DNA from: an uncultured Prevotellaceae bacterium
GTDB lineage: Bacteria; Bacteroidota; Bacteroidia; Bacteroidales; Bacteroidaceae
NCBI GenBank assembly: GCA_946617675.1
Contig: CAMOKH010000075.1
Location: 1 to 46,632 of the forward strand
Direction: 5' to 3'
DNA: 46,632 nucleotides
Made by a program: the position numbers and the translations under genes. This document shows positions 24,582 to 31,680 of this stretch, piece by piece. The notes beneath the pieces were generated by a model. It did not search any database and was not told the origin of the DNA. It was given only the letters and a program-made list of their open reading frames with translations. Position 1 is the stretch's first letter, and the number at the start of each line of letters is the position of its first letter.

Positions 24582-25391
24582 TTATCGCGGCAGGTTGAAG
24601 GCGCGTGTCATCTCCTTCATCTGCTCGTCGCTCATGCCCTCGGGCTCGAAACCCATGCAGCGGGCATTGATGTAAATCTTGGCCGACTTCGACAGCACGT
24701 CGATCTGGTCGAAGGCATCCATCACGTCCTTACCCTTGGCAAAGACGCCGTGCTTCTCCCACATCACCACGTCGTAGTCCTCAAGTTCCTTCAGCGTGGC
24801 GTCGGCCAGCTCGTTAGAGCCGGGCAGCGTGTAGGGCACGATGCCGAGGCCCAGCGGACAGAAAGCCTTCGTCTCAGGAATCATCGACCAGAGGATGCGC
24901 GTCAGCACGTCGCGGCCCAGGAACTCGCGCTTGTGGCTCATGGCCACCAGCTCGATGGGGTGAGTGTGGACGGTGGCCTTGTAGCCCGAGCCGGTCTCTA
25001 TCTGGCGGGCGTGAACGGTCAGGTGGCTGGGCAGCTCGGAGGTGGGCATCACGGCCTCGTCGGCAATGATGACGTACGAGGCGCAGTCGTCGAGAATACG
25101 GATGACGCTGCCGTTCTGCATCGGCCAGCGGGCCAGGTCGCGCATACGCTTACCCGTACCTTTACAATAGAAGTAGCAGCCCTTCAGGGCCGGCAGCGTG
25201 ACGCCGATCTGCTTGACGTCGCTGATGGCGGGCAGCTGGCGAATGTCGTCGTCGACGTAGTCAGTAATATTCACCGTGATGTTACCGCCGTTGCGCTCGG
25301 CCCACCCGTTCTGCCACAGGTAGCCGGCCACCTCGGCCACTTTCTCAACCTCGGCTTTCAGCGCGGGGCGTCCTTCGAGTATACTTTTCAT
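24582..25391 (-). CDS. rhaD: Rhamnulose-1-phosphate aldolase
   Basis: This 269-residue class II aldolase cleaves L-rhamnulose 1-phosphate to dihydroxyacetone phosphate and L-lactaldehyde, the last step of rhamnose breakdown. It starts at the ATG at 25391 (MKSILEGRPALKAEVEKVAE). The zinc ligands are visible as H142 and H144 in VHTHPIELVAM and H214 in WEKHGVFAKG, with acidic residues E119 in TSELPSH and E173 in IPETKAF. Other signatures are WAERNGGNIT and CYFYCKGTGKRM. Length and motif spacing match E. coli RhaD. It stands alone here with its own promoter and terminator; the other rhamnose genes are not in the window. Confidence 0.93.
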   Translation of the reverse strand: MKSILEGRPALKAEVEKVAEVAGYLWQNGWAERNGGNITVNITDYVDDDIRQLPAISDVKQIGVTLPALKGCYFYCKGTGKRMRDLARWPMQNGSVIRILDDCASYVIIADEAVMPTSELPSHLTVHARQIETGSGYKATVHTHPIELVAMSHKREFLGRDVLTRILWSMIPETKAFCPLGLGIVPYTLPGSNELADATLKELEDYDVVMWEKHGVFAKGKDVMDAFDQIDVLSKSAKIYINARCMGFEPEGMSDEQMKEMTRAFNLPR

Positions 25392-25424
25392 GTCTTCAGG
25401 TCTTGCTTTTTTAGATTTCGGCTG

Positions 25425-25432
25425 CAAAGATA
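25425..25432 (-). promoter_or_regulatory. -7 box upstream of rhaD
   Basis: TATCTTTG on the minus strand lies 33 bp before the ATG at 25391. A TTTG at -33 is not evident, which would suit a promoter needing an activator. Confidence 0.5.
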
Positions 25433-25568
25433 TACCTATTTTTTGGGACTGAGGCTGAAAAAATGATTTTACCACCGTAATATTTGATTTCGCTCTTGAT
25501 TTATGTCAATTCCGGCGACGACGCCCGCCGCGCCGTCGCTGAGCACAACCGACGGGCACTGCTGGCAG

Positions 25569-25985
25569 CTACGGCTTGAAGCCGCGCTGCCAGACGGCCG
25601 AGACGCCGTCGCAGAAGTTGTAGACGATGTTGCGGCCCGACGTCCGGTGGCCGGCGGGCAGAAATCCGCAGACGATGCGCGTGATGTGGCGGCGCAGGCT
25701 GAACTGCCTGGGCTCGTCGACGCCCTGACTCTCGACGCGGAGACTGAAGCGCCCGATGCCAGGCAGGACCACGGTGTAACCGTCGGAGAGCTTCACCTTC
25801 AGGGCGTGCTCCAGGTCGGCCACCACGGCCACCACCGCTCCCTCGTCGTAGCCGCGGGCCAGCAGCGACTGCCGCACCAGGTCCTTCAGCGTCACCTCGC
25901 CCTGACTCACCGTCTTGGCAAAATACTTACCGTAAGCGCTACTGCGCTTGATGTTGTTCCTTATGAGTTTGATGTGTATTGCCAT
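25569..25985 (-). CDS. HU-like (HU-HIG type) DNA-binding protein
   Basis: This is a 138-residue protein of the long HU-related type common in Bacteroidetes. Features are MAIHIKLIRNNIKRSSAYGK, VTLKDLVRQSLLARGYDEGA (helical dimerisation part), VKLSDGYTVVLPGIGRFSLR (the beta-arm region with the GxGxF-like turn) and a C-terminal extension with VCGFLPAGHRTSGRN. It is expected to bind and bend DNA without sequence specificity. It lies 215 bp downstream of the VapE-like gene on the same strand. These two genes are often neighbours in this phylum, which suggests a functional link. Its leader contains several AAGTGATAA-like direct repeats. Confidence 0.87.
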   Translation of the reverse strand: MAIHIKLIRNNIKRSSAYGKYFAKTVSQGEVTLKDLVRQSLLARGYDEGAVVAVVADLEHALKVKLSDGYTVVLPGIGRFSLRVESQGVDEPRQFSLRRHITRIVCGFLPAGHRTSGRNIVYNFCDGVSAVWQRGFKP

Positions 25986-26119
25986 AATATACTATTCACT
26001 TATCACTTTTTCATTTATCACTTTTCACCGTCACCTCCACCTTTTCGCCGTAACTCAATGTGGCACATGGCTTTAGGTGAGGTGGATGATATTTTTTTGC
26101 CTCCACCAACCATCACCAG

Positions 26120-26138
26120 GTAAAACAAGTTGTTTTAC
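26120..26138. repeat. 19-bp palindrome, copy 1
   Basis: GTAAAACAAGTTGTTTTAC has 9-bp perfect arms around a central G. The flanking AG and T are also shared with copy 2. It lies in the 215-bp gap between the VapE-like gene and the HU-like gene, where I see no reading frame. Confidence 0.9.
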
Positions 26139-26185
26139 TGGCTTTACCCGCCGGCAAACCGACGGAAAGGGGGCACTTTTGTAAG

Positions 26186-26204
26186 GTAAAACAAGTTGTT
26201 TTAC
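26186..26204. repeat. 19-bp palindrome, copy 2, containing a stop codon
   Basis: This sequence is identical to the copy at 26120, centre to centre 66 bp. The TAA stop of the VapE-like gene (26203-26201) lies inside the right arm. Confidence 0.9.
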
Positions 26205-28249
26205 TTCGTCTGCTGGCGCTCCACCATACGGTAGGCCGACCCCTTTTTCGTCTTGTGCCAGGCGTAACCCATGGCGTTGAGGCGGCGTCCCAGGTCGGAG
26301 TCGGTGTTCTTGCCGATGATGAACGTGGGGTACTTGGCGCTGAGCTGCTGCATGATGGTGTGCAGCAGCACGGGCTTGGCGTCGCTGGGCGTCTCGTCGG
26401 GCAGCAGGTAGGTGCGCTCAATCATCGTCTCGTAGTCGAGCACGCGCTGGAAGTCCTGGTTCTGGCGCGTCAGCCGCTCGTTGTCCTGGTCCTCCATCCA
26501 GTAGCGGCGGCCCTGCTTCAGCTCGCTGACCAGCTGGGCGTAGATTTGGTCGTAGCGGAGGTTGCCGGAGTTGTCGATGTCGGGGGCATAGACGCAGACG
26601 AAGCGTCGCGAGCCGGTGGGGTCGACCAGCGGGCGCAGGTTGTTGGTGGTGGCGATAAACGAGGCATAGCGGCTGCGCTGCTCGATGGCCTTGCCGTAGG
26701 GCGGGCGGAACTTGACGTCGCTCTTCGAGATGAGGTACTTCAGTATGGGCTGCTGCGAGCGCGACATGGCGTCGAACTCGTCGATGTTGATCAGGGCGTA
26801 GCTCGACATGGCCATGAAGATGTCGGCATCGTTCTTCATCGAGAGGCGGTCGTTGTAGTAGACCTGCATGTAAGGGGGCAGCAGCCGTCGGCAGAAGGTG
26901 GTCTTGCCCGAGCCCTGTGGCCCGATGAGCAGGGGCACGATGGCATTGCCGTACTGGCGGTCCTTGCCGAGCCACTGGGCCACCATCGAGAGCATCCACG
27001 TGTGGAAGTCGCTGACCCAGTGGGGGTTGTCGGTCTTGACGCGGGCGGCCAGCTCGTCGACGTAGTCGTGGCGGCGGTCCCAGCGCGGCAGGTGGTCGAG
27101 GAAGTCGAGCATGGGGTAGTAGCGGGGAATGAGGTCGGAGTCGATGTATCGGCTGAGGTCCTTGTCCCACGAGTCGACGCCGGCCTTCAGGGCCTTGATG
27201 GCCATGGTGTTGCGCGCCGTCTGGTCGAGCGGCCTGAAGCCGTAGCCGACGGCGTTCAGCCGGTACTCGGGCACGCCGGTCATGACGTTCAGCCGCAGGG
27301 TGTAGTTCTCACGCATGTAGGCCTCGGTCTTGTAGGTGAGCAGTGCCGAGGGCTTGACGTACTTCATGGGCAGGGGGCTGAGCGTCTCGCGGAGGTAGGC
27401 CGTGCGGAAGACGGTCTCGATGGTGTCGCGGGCCTCGAGTCCGCCGAGCAGGGGGATGTAGGTGCAGGTGTCGGCGGCGAAGGCCTGCGGCAGTCCCATC
27501 TGTCGGCAGCCGTCGGCCAGCTCCTCGAGGACGGCGGTCCGGAACCGCTCCTCGTCGCTGATGGCGCGGTGCTTTATGATGGCGGCGTCGAGACAGTCGT
27601 GGAACCGGCGCATACGGCTGGCATAGAGGCTGACGCCGGGCAGCTCCTGCGGGTCGTTGTAGTCGCTGATGGCCTGCTGGGTGACGCGGAACTCAGGCGA
27701 CTCCTCGGGCTCGCGGCCGACGATGACGGGCAGCGCCGAGGGGTTGTAGTAGGGTGTGGGGTCGTAGGCGGCCTTGCAGGCGGTGTCGGGAGCGGGCTCG
27801 TGGTCGGCCAGCCGGGTGCCGAGCTGCGAGGAGTAGATGTAGTGCAGCTTGCGGAAGGCGTTGAGCAGGGCGGCGCCGTCGTCTGTCGCCTGCTGCTGAC
27901 CGTCGGCGTCGCTCAGGGCGTAGGGGCAGACGATACGCAGCGAGTGGCCGTCGTGGCCGATGAAGCAGAGCAGCGTGTAGGGCTGTAGGCAGGCCAGCCG
28001 CTTGTACTCCTCGACGGTGGGCAGGTCGCGCAGGTTCTCGAGCGAGAGCAGCACCAGTCGGTTCACGGTCTTCACCTTCGGCTGGCCGTCGGTCTTGAGC
28101 CACTCGGCGGCGAAGCAGACGTCGCGGGTCGGCTCGTGGTAGCCCGCCGGGGCGTAGGTTCCGTCGGCTAACTGTGCGACGAACTCGTCGAGGTCAACGC
28201 GGGTGTACCTTTTAATGTTTCTCTCATGGTTGACAATCGTGATTTTCAT
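26201..28249 (-). CDS. VapE/DUF3874-type helicase with BT4734-like N-terminal domain
   Basis: This 682-residue protein starts at MKITIVNHERNIKRYTRVDL. Residues about 60-160 resemble the BT4734-like (formerly VirE-N) domain (LVLLSLENLRDLPTVEEYKR, YTLLCFIGHDGHSLRIVCPY), a primase-like module. A VirE/VapE-type P-loop NTPase follows: Walker A GPQGSGKTT (443-451), Walker B SYALINIDEFD (483-493), a sensor-like FIATTN (531-536) and DPTGSRRFVCVYAPD. The C-terminal 120 residues fit DUF3874. This architecture is widespread in Bacteroidetes, partly on mobile elements and partly as a chromosomal gene beside an HU-like gene, as here. A DNA replication or restart role is likely; no phage or integrase genes are near. 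The stop codon lies in a palindrome. Confidence 0.88.
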   Translation of the reverse strand: MKITIVNHERNIKRYTRVDLDEFVAQLADGTYAPAGYHEPTRDVCFAAEWLKTDGQPKVKTVNRLVLLSLENLRDLPTVEEYKRLACLQPYTLLCFIGHDGHSLRIVCPYALSDADGQQQATDDGAALLNAFRKLHYIYSSQLGTRLADHEPAPDTACKAAYDPTPYYNPSALPVIVGREPEESPEFRVTQQAISDYNDPQELPGVSLYASRMRRFHDCLDAAIIKHRAISDEERFRTAVLEELADGCRQMGLPQAFAADTCTYIPLLGGLEARDTIETVFRTAYLRETLSPLPMKYVKPSALLTYKTEAYMRENYTLRLNVMTGVPEYRLNAVGYGFRPLDQTARNTMAIKALKAGVDSWDKDLSRYIDSDLIPRYYPMLDFLDHLPRWDRRHDYVDELAARVKTDNPHWVSDFHTWMLSMVAQWLGKDRQYGNAIVPLLIGPQGSGKTTFCRRLLPPYMQVYYNDRLSMKNDADIFMAMSSYALINIDEFDAMSRSQQPILKYLISKSDVKFRPPYGKAIEQRSRYASFIATTNNLRPLVDPTGSRRFVCVYAPDIDNSGNLRYDQIYAQLVSELKQGRRYWMEDQDNERLTRQNQDFQRVLDYETMIERTYLLPDETPSDAKPVLLHTIMQQLSAKYPTFIIGKNTDSDLGRRLNAMGYAWHKTKKGSAYRMVERQQTK

Positions 28250-28298
28250 ATTCCCTTTGGTTTTTAATATAATAGTATCAGTTCTGATTATGATGCTG

Positions 28299-28342
28299 CA
28301 AAGTTACAACTTTTCCGCAACTTTTGCAAGCGTTTTGCAAAA
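28299..28342 (-). promoter_or_regulatory. Promoter of the VapE-like gene with two TTTTGCAA repeats
   Basis: The minus-strand -7 box TAACTTTG lies at 28306-28299. The -33 position (28330-28327) falls inside the first of two direct repeats TTTTGCAA (28322-28329 and 28333-28340), 11 bp apart, one helical turn. The second is part of the palindrome TTTTGCAAAA. This looks like an operator over the promoter. Confidence 0.45.
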
Positions 28343-28363
28343 GAATGTGCAAAAATGGGCCAA

Positions 28364-28440
28364 AAGGTGGAAGTGAGTGGATGCACATCCATCATGTTAA
28401 GTCACTAAGGCTTAGAGCGTTACAAGGAAGGTGGAAGTGA
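28364..28440. repeat. Pair of 13-bp direct repeats in the VapE/RND gap
   Basis: AAGGTGGAAGTGA occurs at 28364-28376 and 28428-28440. The 200-bp gap between the RND gene and the VapE-like gene otherwise holds only the VapE promoter; no gene is seen. Confidence 0.6.
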
Positions 28441-28449
28441 ACGCCGATT

Positions 28450-31400
28450 TTACCTCTTGCGGAACACGCGCTCCTCGACCGACTGGAAGATGACGAACAG
28501 CACGGGAACGACGAAAAGCAGGGCTGCGGTGCCGATGAGCATGCCGCCGATGACGCCCACGCCGAGCGAGTGGTTGCCGTTGGCACCGACGCCCGTGGCC
28601 AGGGCTAGGGGCAGCAGACCGAAGACCATCGTCAGCGAGGTCATCAGAATGGGACGCAGACGGACGGCGGCGGCATCGAGGGCGGCCTGGACGACGGTCA
28701 TGCCCTGACGGCGGCGCGCTGAGGCGTACTCGGTGAGCAGGATGGCCGTCTTCGAGAGCAGTCCGATGAGCATGATGAGTCCCGTCTGCATGTAGATGTT
28801 GTTCTCGAGGCCCCACAGCTGGGCGAAGATGAACGAGCCGGCCAGTCCGAAGGGCACGCTCAGGATGACGGCCAGGGGGATGAACAGGCTCTCGTAGAGG
28901 GCGCAGAGGATGAGGTAGATGAAGACGATGCAGACGACGAAGACCAGGGCGGTGGTGTTCTGGGCCGAGGCCTCCTCGCGGGCCATGCCGCCGAACTCGT
29001 AGCCATAGCCTTCGGGCAGCACCTCGGCGGCCACCTCGCGGATGGCGTCGAGGGCCTGTCCGCTGCTGTAGCCTGCCTCGGCCGTGCCGCCCACCTGGAT
29101 GGAGGGGAAGAGGTTGAAGCGCGAGAGCGTCTCGGAGCCGTAGATGCGCGTCAGCCGCAGGTACTGGCCGACGGGCGACATCTCGCCCTGGGCGTTGCGC
29201 ACGAAGATGTTGTTGAGCGACTCGGTGTCGAGACGGTACTCGGGCGAGGCCTGCACCATGACGCGGTAGAGCTTGGTGAAGCGCACGAAGTTGGAGGCAT
29301 ACGAGCCGCCGATGTAGCCGCTGAGGGCCGCCAGCACGTCGGCGGGCGACACGCCGCGCCGCTTGCAGAGGGCGGCATCGACCTCGACGCGGTACTGCGG
29401 GTACTTCAGCGAGAAGTTGGTGAAGGCACGGCTGATCTCGGGGCGCTCGTTCAGGGCGGCTATGAGGCGGTTGGTCTGGGCGAGCAGCTCGTCGACGGTG
29501 CCGCCGTGCTTGTCCTGCACGTGCAGCTCGAAGCCGTTCAGTCGGCCGAAGCCCGGCAGCATGTTCTGCGTGTTCACCTGTATCTTGGCGTTGGCAATGT
29601 CGGCGGTGCGGCGGTAGATGGAGTCGACGACGCTCTGCACGTCGTCGCCCTTGGCGGTGCGCTCGTCCCACTTCTTGAGCTTGAGCGTGAAGTTGCCGTT
29701 CGACGACGACTGCTCGAAGTTGTTCGAGTTGCCGGCTATGAGCGAGTAGATGCGCAGCTGGGGCAGGTCTTTGATGCGCGCCTCTACCTCTTTTAAGATG
29801 TGGTAGGTCTGCTGCAGACTGCTGCCCGGCGAGGCCTGGACGTTGATGAAGACGGTGCCCATGTCCTCGTTGGGCACGAGGCCGGTCTTCGTCGTGCGCA
29901 TCAACCAGCCCAAAAGGGCGATGGCCGCCACGACGAAAACAATAGCCAGCCTGGGGTGGCGGAGCGTTGACGCCACCGAGTGCTTGTAGCGGGTGACGAG
30001 GGCGGTGAAGCCGGCGTTGAATTTAGCCGCGAAGCGCGACTGCCCACCCTGCCCATCCTGCGGCTTCATGATGAGCGCGCAGAGCGCCGGCGAGAGCGTC
30101 AGGGCGTTGAAGAGCGAGATGCCGACGGCGATGGCCATCGTCAGGCCGAACTGGGTGTAGAACGTGCCGGTGACGCCGCCGATGAAGCAGACGGGCACGA
30201 AGACGGCCATGAAGACGAGGGTGGTGGTGATAAGCGCGGAGGTGATGTTGTGCATGGCGGCGGCAACCAGCCCCGCAGACCCTCCCCCGACCCCTCCCTG
30301 TGAGGGAGGGGAGTAGTTACTTTTACTGTCAGTCATTTTATCGAAAGAGGTATCTACTCCCCTCCCTATAGGGAGGGGCTGGGGGTGGGTCTTAGCTTCT
30401 ACGGCCTCAACCACGACGATGGCGTCGTCGACGACGGTGCCGATGACGAGCACGAGGGCGAAGAGCGTCAGCATGTTGAGCGAGAAGCCGATGGCATAGA
30501 TGACGGCCAGCGTGGCGATGAGCGACACGATGATGGCGATGGCGGGGATGATGGTGGCGCGCCAGCTCTGCAGGAAGACGAACACCACGAGGATGACCAG
30601 CAGGAGGGCCTCGACGAGCGTCTCGACGACGTTCGAGATGGAGGCGTCGAGGTAGTCCTTCTTCGACTCGATGTCCTCGATGACGACTCCCGGCGGCAGC
30701 GACTGGCGGATGTCGTCCACCTCGCGGTCGATCTGCTTGATGATCTCGTTGGCATTCGAGCCGGCCACCTGGTTGATGCTGATGTTCACGCCTGGGCGGC
30801 CGTTGGTCTCGCCGATGATGTTGTAGTTCTGCGACCCGAGCTCGACGCGGGCGATGTCGCCGATGCGCAGCACGTTGCCGTCGGGCAGCGAGCGGACGAC
30901 GAGGTTGCGGTAGCCCTCCTCGTCCTCGTAGCGGCCGCGGTATTTCAGCACATACTGGAACGTGTTCTGGCTCTCGGCGCCGAGGGTGCCCGTGGCCACC
31001 TCGACGTTCTGCTCGTTGAGCACCTGGGTAATGTCGGCGGGCGTCAGTCCGTAGCGCGCCATCTTCAGCGGGTCGAGCCAGATGCGCATCGAGTAGTCGG
31101 CACCCATGACGTTGACCTCGCCCACGCCGGGAATACGGCTCAGGCGCGGTTCGATGTTGATCTTAGTGTAGTTGGCCAGGAAGGCACGGTCGAAGGTCGA
31201 GTCGGGACTGTAGACGCTGAGCTGCTTGATGTTCGACGTCTGGCGCTTGCGCACGGTCAGGCCGCTCTTCACAACGTCGCTGGGCAGGCGGCCCTGGACG
31301 GTGGCGGCGCGGTTCTGCACGTTGACCATCGCCATGTCGGGGTCGGTGCCTTGCCGGAAGAAAATGCCGATGGAGGCGGTGCCGTTGTTCGAGGCCGACG

Positions 31401-31641
31401 ACGTCATGTACATCATGCCCTCGACACCGTTGATGGCCTCCTCTAAGGGTACGACGACGCTCTTCTGCACCGTCTCGGCGTTGGCGCCGGTGTAGCTGGC
31501 CATGATGCGGACGGTGGGCGGGGCAATCTCAGGAAACTGCTCCAGCGCCAGACGACTGAGCCCGATGATGCCGACGATGACCATCAGCACCGAAATGACG
31601 CCCGACAGTATGGGCCTGTCTATGAATGTCTTAACGTTCAC
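28450..31641 (-). CDS. RND (AcrB-type) efflux pump inner-membrane subunit
   Basis: This 1063-residue protein of the hydrophobe/amphiphile efflux family uses the proton gradient to export drugs or other amphiphiles. It starts with GTG at 31641 (MNVKTFIDRPILSGVISVLM). Typical signatures are VVVPLEEAINGVEGMMYMTS, the TM4 proton-relay pair DD in GTVVDDAIVVVEAVEAK (about residue 405), VPVCFIGGVTGTFYTQFGLT, LTLSPALCALIMKP, GLVPNEDMGTVFI and LLSKTAILLTEYAS with the TM10 lysine. The cytoplasmic TM4-TM5 loop carries about 38 extra residues (KTHPQPLPIGRGVDTS ... YSPPSQGGVGGGSAG) encoded by two inverted palindromic elements. The frame is intact. The gene follows the adaptor by 24 bp; no outer-membrane factor is encoded here. 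Confidence 0.94.
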   Translation of the reverse strand: MNVKTFIDRPILSGVISVLMVIVGIIGLSRLALEQFPEIAPPTVRIMASYTGANAETVQKSVVVPLEEAINGVEGMMYMTSSASNNGTASIGIFFRQGTDPDMAMVNVQNRAATVQGRLPSDVVKSGLTVRKRQTSNIKQLSVYSPDSTFDRAFLANYTKINIEPRLSRIPGVGEVNVMGADYSMRIWLDPLKMARYGLTPADITQVLNEQNVEVATGTLGAESQNTFQYVLKYRGRYEDEEGYRNLVVRSLPDGNVLRIGDIARVELGSQNYNIIGETNGRPGVNISINQVAGSNANEIIKQIDREVDDIRQSLPPGVVIEDIESKKDYLDASISNVVETLVEALLLVILVVFVFLQSWRATIIPAIAIIVSLIATLAVIYAIGFSLNMLTLFALVLVIGTVVDDAIVVVEAVEAKTHPQPLPIGRGVDTSFDKMTDSKSNYSPPSQGGVGGGSAGLVAAAMHNITSALITTTLVFMAVFVPVCFIGGVTGTFYTQFGLTMAIAVGISLFNALTLSPALCALIMKPQDGQGGQSRFAAKFNAGFTALVTRYKHSVASTLRHPRLAIVFVVAAIALLGWLMRTTKTGLVPNEDMGTVFINVQASPGSSLQQTYHILKEVEARIKDLPQLRIYSLIAGNSNNFEQSSSNGNFTLKLKKWDERTAKGDDVQSVVDSIYRRTADIANAKIQVNTQNMLPGFGRLNGFELHVQDKHGGTVDELLAQTNRLIAALNERPEISRAFTNFSLKYPQYRVEVDAALCKRRGVSPADVLAALSGYIGGSYASNFVRFTKLYRVMVQASPEYRLDTESLNNIFVRNAQGEMSPVGQYLRLTRIYGSETLSRFNLFPSIQVGGTAEAGYSSGQALDAIREVAAEVLPEGYGYEFGGMAREEASAQNTTALVFVVCIVFIYLILCALYESLFIPLAVILSVPFGLAGSFIFAQLWGLENNIYMQTGLIMLIGLLSKTAILLTEYASARRRQGMTVVQAALDAAAVRLRPILMTSLTMVFGLLPLALATGVGANGNHSLGVGVIGGMLIGTAALLFVVPVLFVIFQSVEERVFRKR
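30278..30316 (+). repeat. GC-rich palindromic element, copy A (in frame in RND gene)
   Basis: A flank reading ACCCTCCCCCGA is followed by the hairpin CCCCTCCCT (30291-30299), loop GTG, AGGGAGGGG (30303-30311) and GAGTAG. In the RND frame it encodes YSPPSQGGVGGGS. It is an inverted partner of copy B. Confidence 0.9.
30354..30391 (-). repeat. GC-rich palindromic element, copy B (in frame in RND gene)
   Basis: The core CCCCTCCCTATAGGGAGGGG (30359-30378) is a perfect 20-bp palindrome flanked by CTACT and CTGGGGGTGGGTC. It encodes THPQPLPIGRGV in the RND frame. Its reverse complement aligns along its length with copy A. Confidence 0.9.
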
Positions 31642-31680
31642 TTTTCACTCTTCACTTTTCACTCTTCACTTTTCACTCTT
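31639..31680 (-). repeat. Three tandem 14-bp repeats over the adaptor/RND gene junction
   Basis: The plus-strand unit CACTTTTCACTCTT repeats at 31639, 31653 and 31667. On the coding strand this purine-rich stretch carries the stop codon of the adaptor (ending 31666) and the GTG start of the pump (31641). Confidence 0.9.

Noticed and set aside
26118..26205. Two 22-bp palindromic repeats with a 44-bp spacer, resembling a minimal CRISPR
   Set aside because: There are only two copies, no cas genes or leader, and one copy overlaps a stop codon; an operator or repeat pair is more likely.
26255..27988. Plus-strand open frame of 577 codons opposite the VapE-like gene
   Set aside because: It is antisense to a protein with clear Walker motifs; the composition is typical of a shadow frame.
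30278..30391. Possible frameshift or assembly error in the RND gene
   Set aside because: The extra block is 114 bp, a multiple of three, and the frame and all downstream motifs are intact.
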